IMG/VR virus record: IMGVR_UViG_3300033545_000001
Location: 55,393 to 119,392 of that record
DNA: 64,000 nt
Direction: 5' to 3' (one strand)
From: a virus
Shown: in pieces, positions 7,068-15,039 of the stretch
Numbering within the stretch: position 1 is the stretch's first letter
Layout of the letters: every line of letters begins with the position of its first letter
The notes under the pieces: model-generated
Databases searched by the model: none
What the model was told of the DNA's origin: nothing
Seen by the model: only the letters and a program-made list of their open reading frames with translations
Position numbers and translations under genes: made by a program

Positions 7068-9239
7068 ATGGACAGTTCGCTAGCATTGAAGTATCGTCCC
7101 AAGACATTTGATGGAGTTGTAGGGCAAAAGGCTGTATCTCAATTACTCAAACTCATGGTTAGCAAGGGAGCAGTTCCCCAAACCATTCTTTTGACAGGCC
7201 CAAAAGGATCTGGTAAGACGAGTACTGCTAGAGTACTGGGAGCTGCTCTTAATTGCGATTTTGAAGATGATTCCCCGTGTGGGAAATGTCCTTCCTGTGA
7301 GGCCGTGTTCGATGGCTCGTCTCTTGACTACCGAGAGATAGACGCGTCCACTAACGGCCTTGTAGGGGACATTAGAAGGCTCCAGGAGGAGCTTCTGTAC
7401 CAGACTCCAGGCAAGTGTCAGGTAGTCGTCCTGGACGAAGCTATGTCTCTGGATACTCCCTTACCTACTCCCTATGGTTGGACTTCCATGGGAGAAGTCC
7501 AAGAGGGGGATGAGGTACTAGGAGCAAATGGGCTTCCTGTTAAGGTTCTAAGAAAGACAGAAGTATTTTATGGTAAAGATTGCTACTTAGTGACACTTCA
7601 GGATGGCTCAAGTGTAACAGTTAGTGGTAATCATCTGTGGAAGGTACGGAGACAGTGGGGTGCTCCTGAAGTTAGAACTACGGAAGACTTAGCCAAGTAC
7701 AAAACTCGGCTCCAGGTTCCAAGGGCACAGCCGTGGGTATTACCAGAGAAGCACTTAACAGTACCCCCATACTTGCTAGGGCTGTGGCTAGGAGATGGTG
7801 ACTCAAATGCCGCACACATTTCAGGTTTGTTGGAAGACGTACTATTTTACCAGACGGTATTAAATACTTTGGGTATTGAGACTAAGTTACTTAGGACACA
7901 GGAAGGGAAAGCTTCTAGACTAAGTTTTGCAGGCCCTAATGGAACGGGGCAAGTAAGGCGCCAAATAAGGACAGAGAAAGGGAAGCAAAGATACGGAAAG
8001 CCAATAGGCTACGCATATCCTCTGCGCGACAAGGCTGGCGATAGTCAGTCTGCTGCGCTGAGAAGCCTACCCTGCTATGGGAATAAGCACATACCTGAAG
8101 AGTATTTACGAGGAAGTTACAGTCAGCGCGTAGAGCTACTCCAGGGGCTTATGGATTCCGATGGGTATGTAGGCAAAGACAGGCACTGCACTTATGTTGG
8201 TAATGATGACCTTACCCTAGGCGTGATGGAACTGCTGGTGAGTCTAGGTCAGACGTGCACAAGGCGATGGGTTCAAGATGACAGGAGTCTACTAGGAGGC
8301 TACTTCAAGGTAGAGTTTTCTACAAGGAATGGTTTAGTTCCAGTAAAGCTTCCTAGAAAGGTAGTCAGGGTAGGGGACACTACAGATTGCTCAGAGTGGG
8401 TTAGCATAAAGTCCATAGAGCGCATAGAGTCTGTACCGGTGCAGTGCCTAGAGGTCGATAGCGAGGACCACCTTTTCCTGGCAGGATTATCAGGCACCGT
8501 AACACACAACTGTCACGGCCTTAGCTCGGCTGCTGCCAATGCTCTTCTGAAGACACTGGAGGAAGCTCCTGAAGGAGTTGTTTTCGTTCTTGTGAGTACT
8601 GAGCCTGAAAAGATCATGTCTACCATTAGAAGTAGATGCATGACATTTCAATTTCGTAGAGTAGCTCCAGATATTATTGCTAAAAGGCTGTATGAAGTGA
8701 ATCAGGCTGAGAAGTTAGATGTATCTACTGATGTGCTTGTCGCCATTGCTGATAGAGTTGATGGAGCGCTCAGGGATGCACTTATGCTTCTTGATCAAAT
8801 CAGTAGGGCCGGAATATCAGATGTTACTTCGTTCAATTCGTTGTTCGGAACTCCTGATTTCGCGCCTCAACTTATTTCAGCGATGGAATCTGGCGACTTT
8901 GTAAGATCATTTGATATATTGGATGATCATATTGCCATTACAGGTAATCCTTCAGCAGTACTTAACTCTGTAGTTGCTGCATTAAGAGATATAATGGTAA
9001 TTCAAGGTGGTGGAAAGACTACTTTAAGATCCTCAGCTTTGAAATCTCGTACAGAACTGTCTAAAAGAATTTCAGCTATGAAACTAATGGCTGCCATGAG
9101 AGTCTTATGGGATCTAAAGGTAAAGCTCAGAGTAGGAGAAGATTCTACGTCTGCTCTGAGTCTAGCTGTGACTATGATGATTTCAGTACTAGCAGATGAG
9201 AGTACATTAGTTCGAGAGAAAGTAAATGTAAGTGTCTGA
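7068..9239 (+). CDS. dnaX: Clamp loader DnaX (gamma/tau) precursor with intein
   Basis: A clamp loader subunit interrupted by an intein. The extein has Walker A (GPKGSGKTS, 44-52), a zinc-binding region (C63, then CGKCPSC at 71-77), Walker B, sensor 1 (VSTEPEK) and an SRC motif (IRSRCMTFQFRR). The intein occupies residues 125-481, directly after the DE of Walker B; splicing rebuilds LDECHGLSS, a DExH-type box of normal length. The spliced product would be about 366 residues, close to a minimal DnaX. ATG 7068 has a GAAGAGG ribosome site. It would load the clamp encoded at 5308. Without splicing the ATPase motif is split, so the intein must be active for function. Confidence 0.9.
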   Translation: MDSSLALKYRPKTFDGVVGQKAVSQLLKLMVSKGAVPQTILLTGPKGSGKTSTARVLGAALNCDFEDDSPCGKCPSCEAVFDGSSLDYREIDASTNGLVGDIRRLQEELLYQTPGKCQVVVLDEAMSLDTPLPTPYGWTSMGEVQEGDEVLGANGLPVKVLRKTEVFYGKDCYLVTLQDGSSVTVSGNHLWKVRRQWGAPEVRTTEDLAKYKTRLQVPRAQPWVLPEKHLTVPPYLLGLWLGDGDSNAAHISGLLEDVLFYQTVLNTLGIETKLLRTQEGKASRLSFAGPNGTGQVRRQIRTEKGKQRYGKPIGYAYPLRDKAGDSQSAALRSLPCYGNKHIPEEYLRGSYSQRVELLQGLMDSDGYVGKDRHCTYVGNDDLTLGVMELLVSLGQTCTRRWVQDDRSLLGGYFKVEFSTRNGLVPVKLPRKVVRVGDTTDCSEWVSIKSIERIESVPVQCLEVDSEDHLFLAGLSGTVTHNCHGLSSAAANALLKTLEEAPEGVVFVLVSTEPEKIMSTIRSRCMTFQFRRVAPDIIAKRLYEVNQAEKLDVSTDVLVAIADRVDGALRDALMLLDQISRAGISDVTSFNSLFGTPDFAPQLISAMESGDFVRSFDILDDHIAITGNPSAVLNSVVAALRDIMVIQGGGKTTLRSSALKSRTELSKRISAMKLMAAMRVLWDLKVKLRVGEDSTSALSLAVTMMISVLADESTLVREKVNVSV
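7440..8510 (+). mobile_element. Class 3 (WCT) intein with LAGLIDADG endonuclease in DnaX
   Basis: A 357-residue intein. It begins with Ala (codon at 7440) instead of the usual Cys or Ser and ends in THN before extein Cys. It has the three signature residues of class 3 inteins: Trp two residues after the block B His (GNHLWKV, W191 of the precursor), Cys at block F position 4 (VQCLEVD, C460) and Thr at block G position 5 (GTVTHN, T479). Two DOD endonuclease motifs are present, LLGLWLGDGD (about 235-244) and LLQGLMDSDGYV (about 357-368), so it is probably mobile. Its insertion point is the conserved Walker B motif, a typical choice for inteins. Confidence 0.9.
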
Positions 9240-9900
9240 TCTTCTTACCATAATCCCCACTAGGGGTCGCCCACATGTAATTATGAGTCTGTGGGAATCT
9301 TTTGTGAATAATTCACAGGCATCGGACTTGATTCTGGCTCTAGATGATGATGATCCAACTCTTTCAGAGTATATGCTAATTGCTGAAAAGTGCTCTATAG
9401 ATGTGAGAGTTGGGCAACGTTTAAGGTTGGGAGGAACTCTTAACTCTGTGGCACTGGAGTATTGTGACAAGTATCTTTATTTGGGATTTATGGGCGATGA
9501 CCATAGGCCTAGAACTTTAGGCTGGGATGTAAATTATACAGAGGCACTACAGTCTAATCTGTTCGTATATGGCAATGATCTTCTCCAAAGTGAGAATCTT
9601 CCTACTCAGATAGCTATGAGTTCTTCTGTGGTAAAGACTTTGGGGTATATGAGCCCTCCAATTCTTATCCACATGTTTATAGATAATGCTTGGAAGGCAT
9701 GGGGCGATGGTACAGGAAGTATGAAGTACCTGCCTAATGTAGTAGTAGAGCATCTACATCCTGCTGCTGGGAAAGCTTCTACAGATACCAGGTATGATGA
9801 AGTATGGGCATACATGGATCCTGACTCAAAAAAGTGGCAGGAGTATAATGACTCTGGAGATCTAGAGTCTGACATAGATAAACTGCGAGGATTGCTATGA
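9232..9900 (+). CDS. GT-A type glycosyltransferase-like protein
   Basis: A 222-residue protein with a GT2-like start (LLTIIPTRGRP), an acidic DxD-like stretch (LALDDDDP near residue 37) and a second acidic site (GFMGDDHRP near 87-95). These fit a nucleotide-sugar binding, metal-dependent glycosyltransferase, although the acceptor cannot be told. GTG 9232 overlaps the dnaX stop by eight bases, and its own end overlaps the next gene by four bases (ATGA). It is the first of five tightly packed sugar-modification genes. Confidence 0.65.
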   Translation: MSDLLTIIPTRGRPHVIMSLWESFVNNSQASDLILALDDDDPTLSEYMLIAEKCSIDVRVGQRLRLGGTLNSVALEYCDKYLYLGFMGDDHRPRTLGWDVNYTEALQSNLFVYGNDLLQSENLPTQIAMSSSVVKTLGYMSPPILIHMFIDNAWKAWGDGTGSMKYLPNVVVEHLHPAAGKASTDTRYDEVWAYMDPDSKKWQEYNDSGDLESDIDKLRGLL

Positions 9901-10472
9901 CAGAGATAAGATTTTTTGATGAAGGAGTGGTCCCAGAGTGGACCACTCCTGAGTGGTATGCTGGAAGGGAAACAGCTCCTCATCTAGAACAGGATGGGCA
10001 TAGAGAGCGTTTATTGGCTACAGCTGACATTATCAATACGCTCAAGCCAAAGTCTGTAGTAGATTTGGGAGCTGGAGATGGAGGCTTATTGTCTCAGCTA
10101 GAGTGCGACAATAAGTGGGGGTATGATTTGCAGCAGACGAATGTGGACGTTGCTTGGAGTAATAGGCACGTGGATGTGAGACTACGGGACGTAGTCACTC
10201 ATGGAGATTTCATTACCTGGGGAGATTTAGCAGTTGCTACAGAGATGTTGGAACATCTTATTGACCCTCATGGATTCGTACGGTGGGTATATGGCCATGC
10301 CAAGTATTTTGTGGCTTCAAGTCCATGGCATGAAGTAGATGGTCCTCATTACGAGTTTCACACATGGGCCTGGGATATGGAAGGATTTAGAGCCATGTTC
10401 GAGTCAGCAGGATTCAAAGTATCTCAGCATGTCAAAGTTCAAGGCGCTCAGATAATAGTAGGCGTAAAGTGA
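9897..10472 (+). CDS. SAM-dependent methyltransferase (class I)
   Basis: A 191-residue Rossmann-fold methyltransferase. Motif I is VVDLGAGDGGLL near residues 54-65, followed by an acidic residue in GYDLQQ and a motif IV-like ATEMLEHL near 115-122. The region MLEHLIDPHGFVRWV resembles methyltransferases acting on small molecules or sugars. In this cluster a sugar or glycan O- or N-methylation role is likely, but that is inferred from neighbours. It is coupled to both neighbours by four-base overlaps. Confidence 0.75.
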   Translation: MTEIRFFDEGVVPEWTTPEWYAGRETAPHLEQDGHRERLLATADIINTLKPKSVVDLGAGDGGLLSQLECDNKWGYDLQQTNVDVAWSNRHVDVRLRDVVTHGDFITWGDLAVATEMLEHLIDPHGFVRWVYGHAKYFVASSPWHEVDGPHYEFHTWAWDMEGFRAMFESAGFKVSQHVKVQGAQIIVGVK

Positions 10473-11344
10473 AGTCTGTACTGATTACAGGTTCTTCAGG
10501 ATTTGTTGGACGCCACTTCATCAAGAAGCTGGAAGATGACAATGAGCTGCATCTTATAGATATTAAAGATGGTCAGGATGCCAGAGACTACTTCAGGTTT
10601 TCAGATAAGAGATATGACCTGGTAATTCACTTGGCGGCTGTTGTGGGAGGCCGAGAAACTATTGAGAGAGAGCCTCTTAAAGTAGCTGTAGATCTTTCTA
10701 TTGATGCTGAAATGTTCCAGTGGGCTTTGCGTACTAAGCCTAGCAGAGTAGTATATTTCAGTTCTTCAGCAGCATATCCAATATCTTACCAGTCATTGTA
10801 TAGAAGAACTAGTCTATGGGAAGATGCAATAGATCTTAACAGTATAATGTCTCCAGATATGACGTATGGATTTGCAAAATTGGCTGGAGAATATCAAGCT
10901 AAATTCTTAGCAGAGGCTGGCATAAATACTCATGTATTCAGGCCTTTCTCAGGATATGGAGAGGATCAGGATTTGTCTTATCCATTCCCCTCATTTATAG
11001 CTAGAGGCGCTAGAAGAGAAGATCCGTTTCCCATTTGGGGTGATGGCAATGCTTGCAGAGATTTTATTCATATTGATGATATAGTAGATGCTGTGCTTAA
11101 GGCAATAGATGAGGATATACGCGTGCCCGTTAACCTAGGGACTGGTATAGCTACTTCTTTCAATTCTCTAGCTTCCACAGTAGCTGAACAAGTAGGCTAT
11201 AGTCCTCAGTTTGAGCATTTGCTAGACAAGCCAGTAGGAGTAGAGTACAGAGTGTGTACTAGCGAACTTATGAGATCATTCTATACTCCTAAGATTAGTC
11301 TTGAAGAAGGAGTAGCTAGATCCTTGAGAGCTTCTGGTGTATAG
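10469..11344 (+). CDS. NAD-dependent epimerase/dehydratase (extended SDR)
   Basis: A 291-residue extended short-chain dehydrogenase. The dinucleotide motif TGSSGFVG is at residues 7-14, the acidic cofactor residue in HLIDIKDG near 33-36, the FSSSAAYP segment carries the catalytic Ser, and YGFAK holds the catalytic Tyr and Lys near 131-135. Such enzymes epimerise or dehydrate nucleotide sugars such as UDP-glucose or dTDP-/GDP-sugars. It would provide an activated sugar to the flanking glycosyltransferases. Confidence 0.85.
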   Translation: MKSVLITGSSGFVGRHFIKKLEDDNELHLIDIKDGQDARDYFRFSDKRYDLVIHLAAVVGGRETIEREPLKVAVDLSIDAEMFQWALRTKPSRVVYFSSSAAYPISYQSLYRRTSLWEDAIDLNSIMSPDMTYGFAKLAGEYQAKFLAEAGINTHVFRPFSGYGEDQDLSYPFPSFIARGARREDPFPIWGDGNACRDFIHIDDIVDAVLKAIDEDIRVPVNLGTGIATSFNSLASTVAEQVGYSPQFEHLLDKPVGVEYRVCTSELMRSFYTPKISLEEGVARSLRASGV

Positions 11345-12056
11345 CGTAGTATTTACCTGCTACAACAGGCCAGAATTCCTTAAAGAGACGTTGGATTCTT
11401 GGGCTAATGTCAGAGGTATAGAATCTTGGCGAAAATGGATATTTGTAGAGCCTAGTGATCGTAGAGATGAAGTACTCAGACTTATAGATAAAAGTCCTTT
11501 AGACTTTACTGTAGTGCTTAATGAGTGGAAATTTGGCGTATTGCACAATCCTTGGGTGGCTTTAGACACAGCATTTTATAACGGGTCAGATTTCGCAGTG
11601 CTGGCTGAAGATGATATTATTGTCAGCACTGATACTGTAGAATATTTCACGTCCGCTAGCTCGATGTATAGTCCAGAAGAATTACTTGGAGTATCTGCCT
11701 TCACGTCTAACCTATCAGGAGACGACAGAAAACTAGTCAGGGCTCCTACTTTTGGCGGCTTAGTGTGGGGTGTATGGAAGAAATCATGGTATGATCATCT
11801 TAGGGATACTTGGGACCACGATTACTCCACTCATAATGGCATTCCTGGAGAACAGTCAGGATGGGATTGGAATATAAGTACACGTATAATGCCTCAGCTT
11901 GGCAAAAGATTCATATCTCCCGATGTAAGCAGATCAAGGCATATTGGACGCTATGGAATGCATATAACTGTGCAAGACTTTGACAGTATATCTCCAAGTC
12001 CTAGTTTTGTATTGGATAGATCTCCAATAGAATACTATGATGGAGGTGATTATTAA
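11337..12056 (+). CDS. Glycosyltransferase (GT-A fold)
   Basis: A 239-residue protein opening with YSVVFTCYNRPEFLKETL, the nucleotide-binding start of GT-A enzymes, with a metal-binding acidic motif VLAEDDIIVS near residues 88-97. The later W-rich region (FGGLVWGVWKKSW) is like the acceptor side of GT13 or related enzymes. GTG 11337 overlaps the epimerase gene by eight bases and the end overlaps the next start by one base. The substrate is unknown. Confidence 0.7.
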   Translation: MYSVVFTCYNRPEFLKETLDSWANVRGIESWRKWIFVEPSDRRDEVLRLIDKSPLDFTVVLNEWKFGVLHNPWVALDTAFYNGSDFAVLAEDDIIVSTDTVEYFTSASSMYSPEELLGVSAFTSNLSGDDRKLVRAPTFGGLVWGVWKKSWYDHLRDTWDHDYSTHNGIPGEQSGWDWNISTRIMPQLGKRFISPDVSRSRHIGRYGMHITVQDFDSISPSPSFVLDRSPIEYYDGGDY

Positions 12057-12610
12057 TGAAATGGTCAATTTTGATATTGACTCAGGTATCTAGAGAAAAG
12101 TATTTACATTATCTATTGCAAACTCTTGAACCTCAAGTAGAGCAGTACTCTGACCAGGTAGAGCTTATCATTAGATATTGTGATAGTAGAATGTCTGTAG
12201 GAGACAATCGCCAGACTATGAGAGAGCAAGCCAAAGGCGAATACTCTAATTTTATAGATGATGACGATCTTGTTTCTACTGCTTACGTCAGAGATCTATT
12301 ACCTTTGATGGATGGAGTAGATTTCATAGGCCATAGAATTAGCAGATATGATGATGAAGTATTTACAGGAGAGTATGAGCACTCTCTAAGACATAAAGGA
12401 TCTTCAAGTCCCCACTCTACTCCTCATGTCAATCCTACTAAAACAGAACTAGCCCTTAAAGTTCCAATGTCTGGAGGCTATGGGGAAGATAGGCGTTGGT
12501 GGTATGAGCTTATGGACAGTAATCTCATAGTAACAGAGAATTACTTAGATGAAGTAGAGTACTCATATTATTATAGATCCAATAAGTCTGATGGTGTAGC
12601 CACAAGTTAA
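12056..12610 (+). CDS. GT2-like glycosyltransferase
   Basis: A 184-residue GT2-type protein. The N-terminus (KWSILILTQVSREKYLHYLL) is a typical GT2 opening and the metal site is SNFIDDDDLVS near residues 62-72. It is shorter than most GT2 enzymes (about 230-300) and may be a minimal version. A strong ribosome site (GGAGGTGAT) precedes ATG 12056. It ends the sugar cluster; a palindrome and a new transcription context follow. Confidence 0.7.
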   Translation: MKWSILILTQVSREKYLHYLLQTLEPQVEQYSDQVELIIRYCDSRMSVGDNRQTMREQAKGEYSNFIDDDDLVSTAYVRDLLPLMDGVDFIGHRISRYDDEVFTGEYEHSLRHKGSSSPHSTPHVNPTKTELALKVPMSGGYGEDRRWWYELMDSNLIVTENYLDEVEYSYYYRSNKSDGVATS

Positions 12611-12624
12611 TAATAATCCGATTG

Positions 12625-12652
12625 TCCTCCATAGAAACGTTTCTATGGAGGA
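12625..12652. promoter_or_regulatory. Perfect 28-bp palindrome covering a ribosome site
   Basis: The half-site TCCTCCATAGAAAC is followed by its exact reverse complement. The right arm contains the GGAGG ribosome site of the ParB-like gene that starts at GTG 12659. As RNA it would hide the ribosome site in a 12-13 bp hairpin; as DNA it could be a dimer operator. There is no T-run, so it is not a standard terminator. It lies just after a CCGAT motif. Confidence 0.6.
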
Positions 12653-12658
12653 TTTGTC

Positions 12659-13417
12659 GTGTCTGGATTAGATATAGTCGAGTTGGCAGCCGCAGCTGCT
12701 TTAACTCCTACTCAAGCCGTAAGGCTTCAGACTCTTGATGATTACCCATCTTCTGTCATTGGTTGGATGTCCAAACTTCCCTGGGATTGGCCCCATGCTG
12801 TTCCACTAGACAAGATAGATTTCTCCAATAAGGCCAGTTGGAATGCCCAGGCTAATCAAGATAAGATTGAGCATTTCAAGAAGAAGATTACTAAGGGTAC
12901 CCTAAAGCCAGCTATACTTGTGATGCCAAAAGGCGAGACTAGGTATGTAGTAGTGGATGGCCATCACAGAGCTTTGACCTGCTTGGAATTGAATAGGCCT
13001 TTATTGTCTTGGACTGCTGATGCTCCGGAACATGACGGTCCTTGGGATGTAATGCATGATTCTCAGAAGCACGGGTCATCTATAAAGGCTTCTTACAGCG
13101 AGTCAGAGCAGATACTGAGACTGAATAGGGAAGGCACTTCTGTAGAGAAGGCCAGCACTGTTCAGCCAGTAGGCCCCAAGCCTCTTTGGCATAAAACCAA
13201 GCCAAAGCCTTGGCATTTACCAGCCTATATAGAGCATATTGCCAATGCTTTGATAGCTCATGGACATTCTGAGTCTGAAGCTATTCAGATAGCAGTAGGT
13301 GTAGTAAAGAGATGGGCTTCTGGAGGCGGAAAGGTAGATGCCAACACAAGGCAGGCTGCCCAGAAGGCTCTAGGAGAATGGAATGCCGAGAAAGCAGCTG
13401 CTCACGGGAGTAAGTAA
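12659..13417 (+). CDS. ParB-like nuclease-domain protein near packaging genes
   Basis: A 252-residue protein with an N-terminal ParB/Srx-fold domain: VPLDKIDF near residue 46, then TRYVVVDGHHRALTCLEL near 95-112, where the DGHHR is the family hallmark. The C-terminal 60 residues (LPAYIEHIANALIAHGHSES onward) form a helical domain often seen in actinophage head-morphogenesis proteins. ParB-like proteins can bind CTP or cut DNA; here a role at the start of packaging or head assembly is inferred from position. The start is GTG 12659, whose GGAGG lies within the palindrome. Confidence 0.7.
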   Translation: MSGLDIVELAAAAALTPTQAVRLQTLDDYPSSVIGWMSKLPWDWPHAVPLDKIDFSNKASWNAQANQDKIEHFKKKITKGTLKPAILVMPKGETRYVVVDGHHRALTCLELNRPLLSWTADAPEHDGPWDVMHDSQKHGSSIKASYSESEQILRLNREGTSVEKASTVQPVGPKPLWHKTKPKPWHLPAYIEHIANALIAHGHSESEAIQIAVGVVKRWASGGGKVDANTRQAAQKALGEWNAEKAAAHGSK

Positions 13418-13785
13418 TGATTGATGTAGTTACAACATATCCTATTACGTTTGAGCAGGGAACGCCTTATCAATATACTTATATTTGGTCTACTAACGGG
13501 TCAGTAAATGATCTTACAGGCTATACAGCTCGTATGCATATAGTTACCGATCTTGTTAATAAAGTTCCCATCTTAACACTAACTTCTGATGGCACAACTG
13601 CTCCTAATACTTCCATAACTCTTGGAGGAACAGCAGGAACTGTTACTGTCAATTTAACTGATGCTGCCACTGCTGCTATGAATTACGATACTGGGTATTA
13701 TGCTCTTCTTGTGCAATCTCCAGGAGGCGTCAATTACAAGCTTATGGAAGGCACTGTGACAGTTGCGCTAGGATTGAGCTACTAA
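13417..13785 (+). CDS. Hypothetical beta-rich structural protein
   Basis: A 122-residue beta-rich protein with the pattern of the BppU N-terminal domain family (FEQGTPYQYTYIWSTNGSVN, then TGYTARMHI and a C-terminal strand VNYKLMEGTVTVAL). Similar domains recur in the tail spike genes at 43867 and 46647. Such modules attach fibres to phage baseplates, but their presence beside head genes is less usual. It is coupled by one-base overlaps to both neighbours. Function is not established. Confidence 0.5.
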   Translation: MIDVVTTYPITFEQGTPYQYTYIWSTNGSVNDLTGYTARMHIVTDLVNKVPILTLTSDGTTAPNTSITLGGTAGTVTVNLTDAATAAMNYDTGYYALLVQSPGGVNYKLMEGTVTVALGLSY

Positions 13786-14222
13786 TGACTGATATTGCAG
13801 AGCATGCCCAGAAGGTTTCTCACAGTTACACTGTGCACTATCCTCCACATCCTGCCCGTGAAGATGATCCCCACTATAAAGATTTCAATCATTTCCATAG
13901 GACAACTAAGAATGATCCTGAGATTTATCAGTGCGCCATAGGTAAGCACAGAGGTGACTTCTCTGAATGTTCTGTAGACAAGCCTCTTGAAACTCATCAT
14001 TCTCATGTTGAGTTTTCTTTACAGAATGGTATAGATTTACAGTGGTTGGAGAAAGACTATCCAGGTATTTCTAATCCTGATGAATTAGGAGCGTGGGTAG
14101 AATCAGCAGATAACCTTCAATGGCTTTGCGAAAGGCACCATAGAGGTTCGGGCGGAGTTCATGTAGTTTCAGCTGCTGACTATGAGGCTGAACGCTATGT
14201 GAGAAATCTTACTTCTGACTAA
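13785..14222 (+). CDS. HNH-type protein next to terminase
   Basis: A 145-residue protein with an HNH-like core: a Cys/His start (EIYQCAIGKHRGDFSECSVD), LETHHSHVEF, then DNLQWLCERHHRG near residues 109-121. In many siphoviruses an HNH protein encoded beside the terminase helps cut DNA during packaging. That role fits here, and unlike the mobile HNH genes it sits in tight coupling (ATG overlaps the previous stop) inside the packaging block. A homing enzyme remains possible. Confidence 0.65.
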   Translation: MTDIAEHAQKVSHSYTVHYPPHPAREDDPHYKDFNHFHRTTKNDPEIYQCAIGKHRGDFSECSVDKPLETHHSHVEFSLQNGIDLQWLEKDYPGISNPDELGAWVESADNLQWLCERHHRGSGGVHVVSAADYEAERYVRNLTSD

Positions 14223-14267
14223 TCCGATGGTTAATTCAGGTATACCACTATTTTATTGGAGTTTGTA

Positions 14268-14999
14268 ATGAGCTCATCACAGCTAGAGCTGGTCATTGAA
14301 CTTGCTGCTAGGAAGAAGTTCTCTAAGATCGCTGACGACAACATGAAGGATCAGACAAAGTTTCCAGCTGCGTCTGTTCCTGTAGGTGGCGTCAATGCTG
14401 AAGATGGCTCTTCAGCAGAGACAGCTCCCCCAATTGTTCCAGCCGCTAGTCATGACGATTGGCAGGACAATGAGGATATGCACTCTATGGGAGTGACTAT
14501 TGGTCCTGCTGGTGACGTTATGCATGGTGCTATGAAGATTGGCAACATTGTAACTATTCCCAAGGGTAAGAACCGTTATATCGGTATCCATCACCCTTCT
14601 GGCGCACTGACTGACGCACACCCTAATCGTGCTCGTGCTGCCATGGAACTTCGTACACTTCATCATTTCCTTCCTCATCACAATGAGAAGGGCGCACATC
14701 CTGGCATGGCTTTATCAGCTGAGCAGGAATTTGCCACAGTTATAGCACTTGCAGCTAAGAATCAGGAACGTACAGCTTCTGAAGGAATGGCTAAGTACGG
14801 GGATGTAGAGTATGCAGATCCTAAGAACAAGGCTTACCCTATAAATAATGCTGAGAGGGTAAAAGCTGCTCGGGACTATGTAAATCATCCAGATGATGCT
14901 GCTAAATATCCTCGTAATGGAGTTAGTTTAGAGTCTGTAAAAGCTAAGATAAAGTCAGCTGCTAAGAAGTTTGGCGTAGAGATTAGCGAAGACAACTAG
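14268..14999 (+). CDS. Head-region protein with DUF6582-like C-terminus
   Basis: About 243 residues. The middle part has a His/Gly-rich domain (DMHSMGVTIGPAGDVMHGAM, then IGIHHPSGALTDAHPNRARA). The C-terminal 60 residues match the DUF6582 pattern (VEYADPKNKAYPI, AARDYVNHPDDAAKYP, SAAKKFGVEI), common beside actinophage portal and terminase genes. Function unknown. ATG 14268 follows GGAG; the longer frame from TTG 14256 starts before that ribosome site. A CCGAT motif lies 44 bases upstream. Confidence 0.6.
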   Translation: MSSSQLELVIELAARKKFSKIADDNMKDQTKFPAASVPVGGVNAEDGSSAETAPPIVPAASHDDWQDNEDMHSMGVTIGPAGDVMHGAMKIGNIVTIPKGKNRYIGIHHPSGALTDAHPNRARAAMELRTLHHFLPHHNEKGAHPGMALSAEQEFATVIALAAKNQERTASEGMAKYGDVEYADPKNKAYPINNAERVKAARDYVNHPDDAAKYPRNGVSLESVKAKIKSAAKKFGVEISEDN

Positions 15000-15039
15000 T
15001 ATAAAGTAGAACTAAGCCCAATAATTAGGCCCGGAGCCA

